NCBI RefSeq assembly: GCF_000223215.1
Contig: NC_017243.1
Location: 310,001 to 374,000, forward strand
DNA from: Brachyspira intermedia PWS/A
Lineage (GTDB): Bacteria > Spirochaetota > Brachyspiria > Brachyspirales > Brachyspiraceae
Direction of reading: 5' to 3'
DNA: 64,000 nt
Each line of letters opens with the position of its first letter. Within the stretch, counting starts at the first letter, position 1. The translations under genes were made by a program, and so were the position numbers. The notes beneath the pieces are model-generated. The model was not told where the DNA came from, searched no databases, and saw only the letters and a program-made list of their open reading frames with translations. Positions 27,545-36,529 of the stretch are shown piece by piece.

Positions 27545-28261
27545 ATGAAAATGATAAAACAAATTATTATTGCTATGGTTTTTATTAGTTCTTCTATATT
27601 ATATTCTCAGTATTATGCAATAGGAGAATGGCATTTAGTTGAGAAAATAGACCCTATAACAGATGAAAAAGAAATTTCTATATTCATAAAAAAACAGGAA
27701 GAAAATAGTTTAAACTTTAATACATTAATGATAAAAGTAAACAGCAATTCCATAAATATAAATTTATATACTCCTTCTTTGCTTTTTAAACAGCGTTTTA
27801 ATGATAATGATAAAATATATATCGTATATAGATTAGGCAAAAACGAACCTAGAAATACATCATTAAATAAATATGGCGAAACTGAATTTTATTCATTAAC
27901 TAATTCTCAAATAGCAAGTCAGCAAAGTATCATTTTACTCAAAGAATTATTACATCATAATACTTTGGCAGTTAGAGCTTTAGAAACTATAGGCAGTGCA
28001 AAATACACATATACTTATGTTTATGAGTTACAAAAATTAAAAGAGATTTTATTATATGCTGATTTTGAAGGTACTATATTAGAGAATTATCAGGCAGAAT
28101 TTGAATCTATACTTGAAAATCAGATAGCTGAAGAGAAAGATAAAGTTTCTCAAGAGGAAGAAAATTCAAATGATCAGGGAACATCAGAAACTCCTAAAAC
28201 AAATCATAAAGATAATATATATTTGATAGACGATATCAACTATAAAAATCCTATCATTTAA
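27545..28261 (+). CDS. Secreted/periplasmic hypothetical protein
   Basis: About 238 aa. I choose ATG 27545 over ATG 27533 because GGAG sits 6 bases before it. A clear signal peptide (MKMIKQIIIAMVFISSSILYS) is followed by YYAIGEWHLVEKIDPITDEK, a beta-rich middle, then a charged Glu/Asn linker near 195-215. Family not recognised. Its stop overlaps the ruvC stop tail-to-tail by 8 bases, so no terminator separates these convergent genes. Confidence 0.65.
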   Translation: MKMIKQIIIAMVFISSSILYSQYYAIGEWHLVEKIDPITDEKEISIFIKKQEENSLNFNTLMIKVNSNSININLYTPSLLFKQRFNDNDKIYIVYRLGKNEPRNTSLNKYGETEFYSLTNSQIASQQSIILLKELLHHNTLAVRALETIGSAKYTYTYVYELQKLKEILLYADFEGTILENYQAEFESILENQIAEEKDKVSQEEENSNDQGTSETPKTNHKDNIYLIDDINYKNPII

Positions 28262-28736
28262 TATTATTAAATATTCTGTTTCTTGAAGCATGTGCCAAGG
28301 CTATAGCTACGGCATCGGCTGTATCATCTTGAATAATATCAGCACCGGTAAAAAGATTAACCATTTTCATCATAGCATCTTTATTAGCATTTCCGTTGCC
28401 TGTTATTTGAGATTTTACCTCTTTAGGCTTGTATTCATAGAATTCAATATTATTAAGTGTTAAAGCTAATATTATAACACCTCTAGCTTCAGCAACTTTT
28501 ATTGCGGTTTTAGTGTTTTTTGAAAAGAATAATTCTTCTATTGCAGCATTAGAAGGCTTATATTTTTTTATAAGTTCATCTAATTGGGTATAGATAAAAG
28601 AAAGTCTTTGATTATATTCTTGATTTTGAAAGGTTTCAATAAGCCCGGAATCTACTATTTTGTATACGGAGTTTTTTGCCTCTACAAAAGCATATCCGCA
28701 TCTAGCAAATCCCGGGTCTATTCCTAAAGTTATCAT
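28254..28736 (-). CDS. ruvC: Holliday junction resolvase RuvC
   Basis: 160 aa. GIDPGFARCGYA with catalytic Asp7, AAIEELFFSKN with catalytic Glu, and a C-terminal DDTADAVAIALAHA cluster supply the four acidic residues of RuvC. Cleaves Holliday junctions with RuvAB. It follows yebC by 42 bases on the same strand, the usual yebC-ruvC pairing. Confidence 0.95.
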   Translation of the reverse strand: MITLGIDPGFARCGYAFVEAKNSVYKIVDSGLIETFQNQEYNQRLSFIYTQLDELIKKYKPSNAAIEELFFSKNTKTAIKVAEARGVIILALTLNNIEFYEYKPKEVKSQITGNGNANKDAMMKMVNLFTGADIIQDDTADAVAIALAHASRNRIFNNIK

Positions 28737-28778
28737 AAAGATATTAATTGCTTTTAATTGTTTATTTTATGATAATTA

Positions 28779-29522
28779 TTATTCTTCTATTAAGTTATCA
28801 GTGATTTCTAAGTTTGTAGCTACTGCAGAAACATCATCATGGTCTTCAAATAAACCTATGATTTTCATAACTTTTTTAGCATCATTTTCAGCTATAGTCA
28901 TAGTGTTATCAGCAACGCGTACTATTTCAGCACTTTCAGGCTCTATGCCTTTAGCTTTTAAAGCATCTACTATAGATGATAAAGTTTCCATAGGTCCAGT
29001 GATAGTAAATACTTCTTCATCTTGTTCTATATCTTCAGCACCGGCATCTAAAACTATATCCATCAAGCTTTCTTCTGTATTTCCAGCAGCAGGTATCATT
29101 ACAACAGCTTTTTTCTTAAACTGCCAAGAAACTGCACCGTTTTCTGCTAAGTTTCCGCCGTTTTTACTGAATATAGATCTTATTTCAGCAGCAGTTCTAT
29201 TTTTATTATCTGTAGCAACGTCTACTATGATAGCTACTCCGCCTGGAGCATAACCTTCATAAGACATTTCTTCGATATTAGCACCTTCGCCTGCTCCAGC
29301 ACCTCTTTTTATAGCTCTGTCTATATTATCATTAGGCATGTTAGTACCTTTAGCTTTTACTATAACCATTCTTAATCTTGCATTCTGGTCTGGGTCTGGG
29401 CTTCCGCCTTCTTTTACTGCGATTGTTATTTCTTTTGCTATTTTTGACCAAATTTTACCTTTTTTTGAATCATTTGCGGCTTTCTTATGTTTAATACTAG
29501 CCCACTTGGAGTGTCCTGACAT
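28779..29522 (-). CDS. yebC: YebC/PmpR (TACO1) family protein
   Basis: 247 aa. MSGHSKWASIKHKKAANDSKKGK at the N-terminus and the YEGYAPGGVAIIVDVATDN core are diagnostic. The family is annotated as transcriptional regulator, and more recent work links it to translation of difficult (proline-rich) stretches. Starts at ATG 29522 after a GAGGTG site, with a consensus promoter just upstream. Likely co-transcribed with ruvC. Confidence 0.95.
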   Translation of the reverse strand: MSGHSKWASIKHKKAANDSKKGKIWSKIAKEITIAVKEGGSPDPDQNARLRMVIVKAKGTNMPNDNIDRAIKRGAGAGEGANIEEMSYEGYAPGGVAIIVDVATDNKNRTAAEIRSIFSKNGGNLAENGAVSWQFKKKAVVMIPAAGNTEESLMDIVLDAGAEDIEQDEEVFTITGPMETLSSIVDALKAKGIEPESAEIVRVADNTMTIAENDAKKVMKIIGLFEDHDDVSAVATNLEITDNLIEE

Positions 29523-29574
29523 ATTACACCTCTATTTATTAGATTTTTTATTTACAGATTATTTATTCGCCATA

Positions 29575-29603
29575 ATTATATATCAAAATACAACTATTGT
29601 CAA
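29575..29603 (-). promoter_or_regulatory. Consensus promoter of yebC-ruvC
   Basis: Minus-strand TTGACA (29598-29603), exactly 17 bases, TATAAT (29575-29580), 52 bases before the yebC ATG. Confidence 0.8.
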
Positions 29604-29644
29604 CTTATAATATATTTTTTGATTGATTATCATATTTACATTCT

Positions 29645-30085
29645 TATACACCGCACGCAGAATAAAATTTAAAATATAAACTGATTATTATTACAATTTA
29701 AACAATAAATTAAAATGCATTAAACGTGCGTTAATCAGATTTATATATTTAAATACCACTTGGGTGGGTGCTTTAATTTCTAATTGAAGCTTTAAATATA
29801 AAAAATACTAAAATTTAAATTTTAGCTATAAAGAATAAAGGGCGGGGTATGTAATTTAAGTTTTAAAATTTAATTACATTTGCCCACCCTCTAGGTTTAC
29901 AGTTTTTATCTGCAATATAAGATTAGTTTTTTCTTGTTACTTTGATTAGATTTTTTAGCTGCCCACCCAGGATTTTTTTAAATTTATAGTGCATTCACCG
30001 CACGCATAGCAGAACTTTAAATATAGATTAATTGAAAAATAGAATTTTAATTATATATTAATGATTCATTCACCGTGCGTTAATA
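29645..30085. repeat. Palindromic intergenic element, family 1, double half-copies joined tail to tail (copy D)
   Basis: Occupies the divergent gap yebC to the VOC gene. First half: CACCGCACGCA (29650-29660), core, AAACGTGCGTTAA (29722-29734), CACTTGGGTGGGTGC (29757-29771), AAGGGCGGGG (about 29838-29847). Second half: TTTGCCCACCCTCTAG (29879-29894), AGCTGCCCACCCAGG (29957-29971), CACCGCACGCA (29996-30006), core, CACCGTGCGTTAA (30071-30083). The joint is itself palindromic: TATGTAATTTAA facing TTTAATTACAT. Confidence 0.8.
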
Positions 30086-30167
30086 AAATTTAATTTTGTT
30101 CAGTATATTTCATATTATTTGATTTTTTGTTAGAATTATATTGAGAAAATTATTAGGAGTAAATTTT

Positions 30168-30620
30168 ATGTTAAAGGAAGTAATGCATATAGGTATTACT
30201 GTGAGCAATATAGAAAGATCTATTAATTTTTACAGAGATATTTTAGGCTTAACATTAATAGGAGAGGCTTTAATGGAAGGCAAAGAAACAGATGCTCTTT
30301 TTGCTATGAGTAATTGTAAGGTAAAAATTGCTTATCTTAACGGCAGTGATAATATAATAGCTCCTCCTATAGAATTATTGCAATTTGTAAGCCCTGAAAC
30401 TATCAAAGATGAGCCTAAATTAAATAAAATTTCAGCATCAGAAATTTGCTTTAGAGTAGAGAATATAGAAAAAGTATATAAATATTTAATTGATAATAAT
30501 GTGGAATGCCTATCATCACCTCAGGAATTTGATTTTACTTCTTACGGATTTTCAAAAAGCAAAGCATTATATTTCAAAGATCCTGACGGCATTATATTAG
30601 AATTGATGGAAACATTTTAA
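30168..30620 (+). CDS. VOC (glyoxalase-fold) family protein
   Basis: 150 aa from ATG 30168, chosen over TTG 30141 because AGGAG lies 7 bases before it. Two beta-alpha-beta-beta-beta modules: MHIGITVSNIERSINFYRDILGL with metal-ligand His, and KALYFKDPDGIILELME with the terminal Glu. It resembles methylmalonyl-CoA epimerase/lactoylglutathione-lyase relatives. Exact reaction not determinable. Stands alone after repeat D. Confidence 0.8.
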   Translation: MLKEVMHIGITVSNIERSINFYRDILGLTLIGEALMEGKETDALFAMSNCKVKIAYLNGSDNIIAPPIELLQFVSPETIKDEPKLNKISASEICFRVENIEKVYKYLIDNNVECLSSPQEFDFTSYGFSKSKALYFKDPDGIILELMETF

Positions 30621-30786
30621 ATTTTTAATATATATAATGCTATTTGTTTTGTATGATAGGATATACATAAAAAATAAGGTAAATATGAACTATAATATAC
30701 TAAATATATTTTTTATGCCTAATTTAATTATTGAAAAATAAAGTAAATGATTTAAAATATTAATATCAAATTATGGTGTAATTATT

Positions 30787-32054
30787 ATGAAACATCTTTA
30801 TAAATTGGATAATGCAGCTAAACTTTTTGTTTCTATAAAAAATAAAAAAATATACCAATATTCAGAGTGTCAGTTGTACTCAATAATGAAGAAGTCAACC
30901 CTAAGATACTTCAAGAAGCATTAGACATCACAATAAAAAGATTTCCAACACTTTCGCTTATGATAAAGAAAGGATTATTTTGGAATTACTTTGAAGAAAA
31001 TCATAGAAGATTGATCGTAGAGGAAGATAAATATTATCCCTGCTATAATATAAACAGTAAATTAAATAACGGCTATCTTTTGAGAGTAGGCTATTATCAA
31101 TATAGAATTTTTACTGAAGTTTATCACTCTCTCGCTGATGCTACAGCTTTAATAAGTTTTTTAAAATCTTTACTATATCATTATTTTGTTTTGTTAGGAA
31201 AAAATATTGATGATAAAAATGATGATATATTTAAAGACACTGTTCCAATTATAGCAGACTATGATGACAGCTTTTCTGTTCATACAAAGGATAAAATAGA
31301 AACTAAAAAAGAAAAAAAGATAAAGAATGTTTATTTGATTAAAGGAAAGCCTTTAAAATTTTACGGCGATAATGTTGTGCATGGAATGATAAGTTTGAAA
31401 AGCATTAAGGAAGAGAGCAAAAAACATAATACCACAATCACATCTTATATATTATCGGCTTTGGTTTATTCAATTTATGAAACTAGAATAAAAAACAGAC
31501 TTGACGGAAAAAATATAGTGATGTGCGTACCTGTTAATTTGAGAAGTATATTTCCTTCAATATCATTAAAAAATTTTTTCGGCGTTGCTAATATATTGAT
31601 TGGCACAGATAAGGAATTAACTTTTGATGATATTATAATGATTACAAATAGAGAGATGAAAGAAAAAATAAGTAAGGAAAAACTTCAGAATTTTATATAT
31701 GAGAATACGAAATTAGAAAATAATATATTTGCCAAATTTATACCATTAGTTATTAAAAATTTTGTAGTTAATTTAGCATTTGAACTTTTTGAAGATAAAT
31801 TGAAAACTATGACAGTATCGAATTTCGGTAATATATCTTTGCCTGATGATATGAAAGATTATATAAGTCATTTTGAAGCTGTTGTATATCCTACAATAAA
31901 CAGTCCTTTAAATTGCGGCTTATGCAGTTTCGGTGATAAATTATCAATTACATTTAATAGAACGGTAATAGAAACTGATATAATAAAATATTTTTTTAGA
32001 TATATATCTAATATTACAGAAGTGGAAATTTATTCTAATGATTACGGAGTATAA
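30787..32054 (+). pseudogene. WS/DGAT- or alcohol-acetyltransferase-like acyltransferase, frameshifted at an A7 run
   Basis: From ATG 30787 the frame reads KLDNAAKLFVSIKNKK and then runs out of frame after A7 at 30844-30850. One extra A would give NKKNIPIFRVSVVLNNEEV, joining smoothly to the long frame that ends at 32054. The combined product is about 422 aa of the condensation/acyltransferase superfamily: HxxxD-type active site VYHSLADATALISF and a second-domain PVNLRSIFPS...NFFG. Without the shift only a GTG (30867) start with no ribosome site remains. First gene of a three-gene operon with a zinc-ribbon membrane protein and an alpha/beta hydrolase. The break may be slippage, variation or a sequencing error. 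Confidence 0.7.
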
Positions 32055-32059
32055 ATAAA

Positions 32060-32728
32060 ATGGCTTATTGTAATAATTGCAGATTGAAAATTAAAACTAA
32101 TAGAAATATATGTCCTTTATGTTTAAAAGAATTAAATAATAATGATAATGAAATAATAAATGAAGAATATCATTCTTATGAATGGTTTTATAAAATGCAG
32201 AAAAAAATCAATGCTCAGAAAATAGTTTTGCTTTCATCATTAGCAGCAATAATAGCTTTGATAATAGTAAATATTTCAACTAATTCAAAATATAATTGGG
32301 CTGTAATATCTGTTATATCAATATTATGTTCTTATTTTACCTATGTATGTTTTACAGCTGATACTTTATATTTAAGGCAGAAATTACTTATAGAGTTTTT
32401 TATACTTATGCCTCTAGTTATTGTAATAGATATATTCACCGGTTTTTATAAATGGTCATTTAATTATGTTATTCCTTTTTTGTCGCTTGGTTTAAATATT
32501 GCTATGTTTTTAATTGCAGTTATAGATAGAAAATATTTTAATGAATATGTTTCTTATATAATGTCAGCTTCTTTTATATCAATAATAATGATAATTCTTC
32601 CTTTATTTCATTTTGTACTTTGGAGCAGTTTATCGGCTTTGGGAGGAGGTATTATAATTATTTTAGCTATGCTTATATTATTTAGAATAGATTTTGTTTC
32701 ATCTATAATAAAGATTTTTCATATATAA
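32060..32728 (+). CDS. Zinc-ribbon membrane protein (DUF6320-like)
   Basis: 222 aa. N-terminal zinc ribbon YCNNCRLKIKTNRNICPLCLKEL (two CxxC pairs, residues about 4-23) followed by six hydrophobic helices. It lies 5 bases after the acyltransferase-like gene and 22 bases before the hydrolase. DUF6320-type proteins commonly accompany such acyltransferases and hydrolases; I base the name on that context and architecture. Function unknown; perhaps a membrane partner in lipid/ester modification. Confidence 0.6.
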   Translation: MAYCNNCRLKIKTNRNICPLCLKELNNNDNEIINEEYHSYEWFYKMQKKINAQKIVLLSSLAAIIALIIVNISTNSKYNWAVISVISILCSYFTYVCFTADTLYLRQKLLIEFFILMPLVIVIDIFTGFYKWSFNYVIPFLSLGLNIAMFLIAVIDRKYFNEYVSYIMSASFISIIMIILPLFHFVLWSSLSALGGGIIIILAMLILFRIDFVSSIIKIFHI

Positions 32729-32750
32729 TTTATAAATAAGGAGTATTTTT

Positions 32751-33729
32751 ATGGAAGATAATAAAAAAGAAGAAAGAGAGCAAATAAGAAAAGAAAAAGA
32801 ACAGAGGAAACTAGAAGAAAAAAAAGACTAAATTGGAAAGAAAACAGAAAAAAATAGAGGAAAAGATAAGAAGAAAAAATTTACTTGGAGAGTATCTTAC
32901 TTATCCAAGTATGGCTGTTAATTTTATAAAAGCTGATAAGAAAATAAAGCCTGAAAAGTATACATTCGATAAAAATAAGGCTCAATATATATTATATTTT
33001 GCTCCTCAATTAAAAGAAAATGAAAGTCCAAAGAAACAGGTTATAGTTTATTTATACGGCGGAGGCTGGAGAGAGGGTAATGCTAATTTATACAGATTCG
33101 TTGGAAGAAGATTTGCAAAAGAGAAATTCCATACTATTTTATTAGGATACAGACTAAGTAAAAAATATAAATACCCAGCTCAAATAGAAGATGTATTTGC
33201 AGGATTTAATAAGGCACTAGAAGTTTTGAAAAATAAAAATATTGATTATTCTGATATTATAGTGATAGGTTCATCTGCCGGTGCTCATTTGGGAGCTTTG
33301 CTTGTATATTATAAAGAAATGCATAAAAAATATAATGTAGATTCTAATATTTTTAAAGGATATGTATCGCTTGGAGGGCCAACGGATTTAAATGTATGTA
33401 CTAATGATATAATAACTCCTATGCTTGATCAATTATTTGAAGAGGGCTACAATAGGGAAGAGGCTAATCCTTATAATCATATAGACGGAAGCGAGAGAAC
33501 AAAAGTATTATGCGTTCACTCGGAATTGGATCCTATTTGCGATGTTGATAATTCTATTAATTTTTCTAATAAAGTTAATAGCTTTCATGATGGCTTAGCT
33601 GATTGTATTATATTTGATAATAAAAATATTTATCATAATAATTTAGTTAATGGTATATTCTTTGAGGCTATGGACAGCGAACATATATTAGATAAAGTAT
33701 TCAAATGGATTGAAAAAATTGATAATTAA
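32751..33729 (+). pseudogene. Alpha/beta hydrolase, frameshifted near the 5' end at an A8 run
   Basis: A strong AAGGAG precedes ATG 32751, which opens a Lys/Glu-rich coiled segment that stops after 26 codons. Removing one A from the A8 run at 32818-32825 gives EEKKTKLERKQKKIEEK and joins the frame of the 298-residue hydrolase (from TTG 32833). The hydrolase has VYLYGGGWREG (oxyanion motif), VIGSSAGAHLG (nucleophile Ser), then Asp in SELDPICD and His in DSEHILDK: a complete catalytic triad of the HSL/BD-FAE type. The catalytic domain may still be made from the TTG. It is the second frameshifted gene in this operon. Confidence 0.7.
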
Positions 33730-33774
33730 AAAATTGCACTTTTGCTTAAATTAAGTAATTTTATTTAAATAAAA

Positions 33775-33802
33775 AGCTGATATCTTATATAAGTTATCAG
33801 CT
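33775..33802. terminator. Bidirectional terminator between hydrolase and metX
   Basis: Perfect 8-bp stem AGCTGATA (33775-33782) with TATCAGCT (33795-33802), A-rich before and T-rich after, between convergent genes. Confidence 0.75.
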
Positions 33803-33811
33803 TTTATTATT

Positions 33812-34915
33812 TTAATTATTTAAGAAATTTTTTATATATCTAGTCTGTTCTGTATTTTTTAGCAAAAAGGCATCATGTCCATAATTTGATGCTATTTCAT
33901 GAAATGTTGTATCTATATTAGAATGCTGATAAGCTGCAACTATTTCAGCAGACTGCGTACTTGGATAAAGCCAATCCGATATAAAAGATATAATTAGAGT
34001 TTTTTTCAAATTAATATTTTTTTTATGTTTTATTTTTTTTATTTCATCTTTAACATCAAAAAAATCCATAGCTTTAGTGAGATATAAAAAACTATTTGCA
34101 TCGAATCTTGCTGTAAATTTTTCTCCGTTATAATGCAGATAATTTTCTACTTCAAAAGAAGGAGTAAAATATTTAACAGCTGTTTTTCTCTTTCTTCCGA
34201 ATTTCTTTCTCATATACTCTTCGCTCATGTATGTGATATGTCCAAGCATTCTAGCTAAAGCAAGTCCTCTGTCAGGAGATGACATGCCATAATATTTTCC
34301 GCCGTACCATTCAGTATCTTCTGTTATTGCCTGTCTTGCTATTTCATTCAAAGCTATCTGCATAGGAGAATGGCTCATAGAACTAGCTATTACTATTGCT
34401 TTTTCCATCATTTGAGGATAAGTGGCTGTCCATTGTAATACCTGCATGCCTCCCATAGAACCGCCGGCCACACAATAAAGTTTATTTATTCCTAAGCTAT
34501 CAATTAATATTTTTTGAACTTTTACTATATCTTTAATTGTGAAAGTTGGGAAGTCTGTACCATAATATGAATTACTATTTGGTTTTTTGGAAGAAGGTCC
34601 TGTTGTTCCGCTGCATCCTCCTAAAACATTTGAGCATATTACAAAATATTTATCTGTATCTATAGCCTTTTTCTTTCCAACAAAATTATCCCACCAAGTA
34701 ATAACATCAGCATCTCCTGTAAAGGCATGGCATACTAAAATAGCATTATCTTTATTTACATTTAAATGTCCGTTTACAGTATATGCTATAGTTAATTCAT
34801 TTATTGAAGCTCCGTTTTCAAATTTGAAAGGCTTATCATAATTAAAATATTTAACTTCTGTTTTTCCTTGTTCATTATTTTCTTTTTCTTTTTTATTTTT
34901 TATAATATTCTTCAT
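33812..34915 (-). CDS. metX: Homoserine O-acetyltransferase
   Basis: 367 aa, alpha/beta hydrolase fold. NAILVCHAFTGDAD, the nucleophile elbow AGGSMGGMQVLQW (Ser about residue 153), SDWLYP (Asp) and NYGHDAFL (His) match MetX. The product acetylhomoserine is used by the MetY encoded 47 bases upstream on the same strand. The N-terminus carries ~20 extra Lys/Glu/Asn residues. Expected to share the leader-controlled transcript described at 36.3-36.5 kb. Confidence 0.93.
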   Translation of the reverse strand: MKNIIKNKKEKENNEQGKTEVKYFNYDKPFKFENGASINELTIAYTVNGHLNVNKDNAILVCHAFTGDADVITWWDNFVGKKKAIDTDKYFVICSNVLGGCSGTTGPSSKKPNSNSYYGTDFPTFTIKDIVKVQKILIDSLGINKLYCVAGGSMGGMQVLQWTATYPQMMEKAIVIASSMSHSPMQIALNEIARQAITEDTEWYGGKYYGMSSPDRGLALARMLGHITYMSEEYMRKKFGRKRKTAVKYFTPSFEVENYLHYNGEKFTARFDANSFLYLTKAMDFFDVKDEIKKIKHKKNINLKKTLIISFISDWLYPSTQSAEIVAAYQHSNIDTTFHEIASNYGHDAFLLKNTEQTRYIKNFLNN

Positions 34916-34962
34916 AAAATAATCCTCTTATTAAAACAGGAGTAATTATTAATACCCCTGAA

Positions 34963-36258
34963 TTATTTATTTGCTATAGTTAAAGCTTCATCTAAATAAT
35001 AAAGTATATCATCAATATGTTCTATACCTATTGAAAGCCTTATGAAGTTTTTGCTTATTCCTCCCTTTTTCAATTCTTCTTCAGATAATTGTGAATGAGT
35101 AGTGGAAGCAGGATGTGCAACTAAACTCTTAACATCTCCTACATTCACCAAATGAGAGAATAATTTTATATTGTCTATAAATTTAACTGCAGCTTCATAT
35201 CCGCCTTTTATACCGAATACAACCATTCCGCCGAATTTATCTTTTAAATATTTGCTTGCTGTAGCATAAGACGGATCATTTTTAAGTCCCGGATATCTTA
35301 CCCATTCAACTCTATCATCTTTTTCTAAAAACTCAGCAACTTTTAAAGCATTAGAGCAATGTCTGTCCATTCTCACTGCCAAAGACTCTGTTCCCTGAAT
35401 GAATATCCAAGAGTTATCAGGAGAAAGACAAGCACCCAAATTTCTAAGAGGTACAGTTCTTACTCTCAAAGTAAATGCTATATTTTTAAGTTCATCAGGC
35501 AAATCATAAGCCCATCTTAATCCATGATAATTTGCATCCGGTTTTGAAAATAGAGGGAATTTATCACTTTGCCAATTAAAGTTACCGCTGTCTGTGATTA
35601 TTCCTCCTACAGCACTTCCATGTCCGCCTATCCATTTTGTAAGTGAGTTTATTACAATATCGGCACCATGTTTAATAGTTTGCAAAAGATAAGGAGTTGT
35701 GAAAGTTCCGTCCACTACTAATGGTATTCCAGCATTATGTGCTATTTTAGCAACTGCTTCAATATCTGTAAAATCTAATGAAGGGTTTGAAATTGTTTCT
35801 ATAAATATTAATTTAGTTTTATCTGTTATAGCCTTAGCAAAATTCTCTGGGTCTTTAGCATCTACAAATTTTGTGTTAATTCCAAATTTAGGAAGTATTG
35901 CTCCAAATTGTGAATATGTTCCTCCATACACATTGAATGCAGAAACTATTTCATCTCCAGCCTCACATATAGTGATTATAGTATAAAAAATAGCATTTGT
36001 TCCTGAAGATACTGCAATGGATGCCTTACCGCCTTCCATAGCTGTAATTCTTTTTTCTAATACATCTGCTGTTGGATCTCCTAGTCTTGTATAAATATAC
36101 CCGAGTTCTTTTAAATCAAATAAGTCAGCAGCATGTTTTGAATCTCTAAATAAATATGAAGTAGTTTTGTATACCGGCACTCCTCTGCTTCCGAATGTAT
36201 CATTATAATCCTGTCCTGCATGTGCAGCTAATGTTTCAAATTTCAATTCTCTTGACAT
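34963..36258 (-). CDS. metY: O-acetylhomoserine sulfhydrylase (aminocarboxypropyltransferase)
   Basis: 431 aa, Cys/Met-metabolism PLP enzyme. TLAAHAGQDYNDTFGSRGVPVY start, YTRLGDPTADVLEKRI, SSGTNAIFYTI, and the Schiff-base Lys in INSLTKWIGGHGSAVGG. Makes homocysteine from acetylhomoserine and sulfide, so methionine synthesis here uses direct sulfhydrylation. AAAGGAG lies 8 bases before the ATG. Its 200-base leader holds a Met/Cys-rich peptide and a terminator (see separate entries). Confidence 0.94.
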   Translation of the reverse strand: MSRELKFETLAAHAGQDYNDTFGSRGVPVYKTTSYLFRDSKHAADLFDLKELGYIYTRLGDPTADVLEKRITAMEGGKASIAVSSGTNAIFYTIITICEAGDEIVSAFNVYGGTYSQFGAILPKFGINTKFVDAKDPENFAKAITDKTKLIFIETISNPSLDFTDIEAVAKIAHNAGIPLVVDGTFTTPYLLQTIKHGADIVINSLTKWIGGHGSAVGGIITDSGNFNWQSDKFPLFSKPDANYHGLRWAYDLPDELKNIAFTLRVRTVPLRNLGACLSPDNSWIFIQGTESLAVRMDRHCSNALKVAEFLEKDDRVEWVRYPGLKNDPSYATASKYLKDKFGGMVVFGIKGGYEAAVKFIDNIKLFSHLVNVGDVKSLVAHPASTTHSQLSEEELKKGGISKNFIRLSIGIEHIDDILYYLDEALTIANK

Positions 36259-36295
36259 CTTTAATACTCCTTTATATTAATAGATTAAAATAAAA

Positions 36296-36323
36296 AAAGC
36301 CGCCAAATAACTTTGACGGCTTT
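36296..36323 (-). terminator. Leader terminator (attenuator) upstream of metY
   Basis: On the minus strand a 12-bp stem (36312-36323 with 36296-36307, one G-U) with a 4-base loop is followed by seven T. It lies between the leader peptide stop and the metY start, 38 bases before the coding region, so it would stop transcription before metY. The 5' arm AGCCGTC (36315-36321) is also complementary to GATGGCT at 36357-36363 in the leader peptide codons. Confidence 0.8.
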
Positions 36324-36348
36324 AAAGTACAAAATAAAAAATAAATTA

Positions 36349-36426
36349 TTATTTACAGCCATCATTATTAAACATACACATTTGCATGAGGCAAAACATT
36401 TTGTTCATAACGATGATTGTCTTCAT
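36349..36426 (-). CDS. metYX leader peptide, Met/Cys-rich
   Basis: 25 codons from ATG 36426 to TAA 36349-36351. Met is at codons 1, 7, 10, 14, 16 and 18, Cys at 12, 17 and 24: nine of 25 residues are sulfur amino acids. AGGA lies 10 bases before the ATG, and a consensus promoter starts the message about 36 bases earlier. Codons 22-24 (GATGGCT at 36357-36363) can pair with the 5' arm of the downstream terminator (six Watson-Crick pairs and one G-U). A ribosome halted at the Met codons would leave that sequence free; one reaching the stop codon would cover it. This is the geometry of a trp/his-type attenuator. No protein function beyond regulation is proposed. Confidence 0.75.
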   Translation of the reverse strand: MKTIIVMNKMFCLMQMCMFNNDGCK

Positions 36427-36468
36427 TTACAATATTTCCTAATATATTTATTTAATAATTAACTATAG

Positions 36469-36497
36469 ATTATATATTAATATAAAATTATTGTCAA
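36469..36497 (-). promoter_or_regulatory. Consensus promoter of the metYX leader
   Basis: Minus-strand TTGACA (36492-36497), exactly 17 bases, TATAAT (36469-36474). Predicted start of transcription near 36462, giving a ~204-base untranslated leader before metY. Confidence 0.8.
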
Positions 36498-36529
36498 TAG
36501 TAATTAATTTTATTTTTCTTATATAGTAT

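Noticed and set aside
29757-30006. T-box-like GGGTGGG and ACCGC motifs in family 1 repeats
   Set aside because: The two motifs are ~25 bases or more apart and in opposite arrangement, copies lie between convergent genes, and no amino-acid or tRNA-synthetase gene follows them.
32833-32835. TTG as the natural start of the alpha/beta hydrolase
   Set aside because: There is no ribosome site before it, whereas AAGGAG precedes ATG 32751 whose frame joins after a one-base correction; TTG remains possible only as a fallback.
36260-36460. SAM riboswitch or T-box upstream of metY
   Set aside because: I looked for the conserved cores of these RNAs (including the T-box AGGGTGG-ACCGCG) and found none; the leader peptide explains the terminator better.
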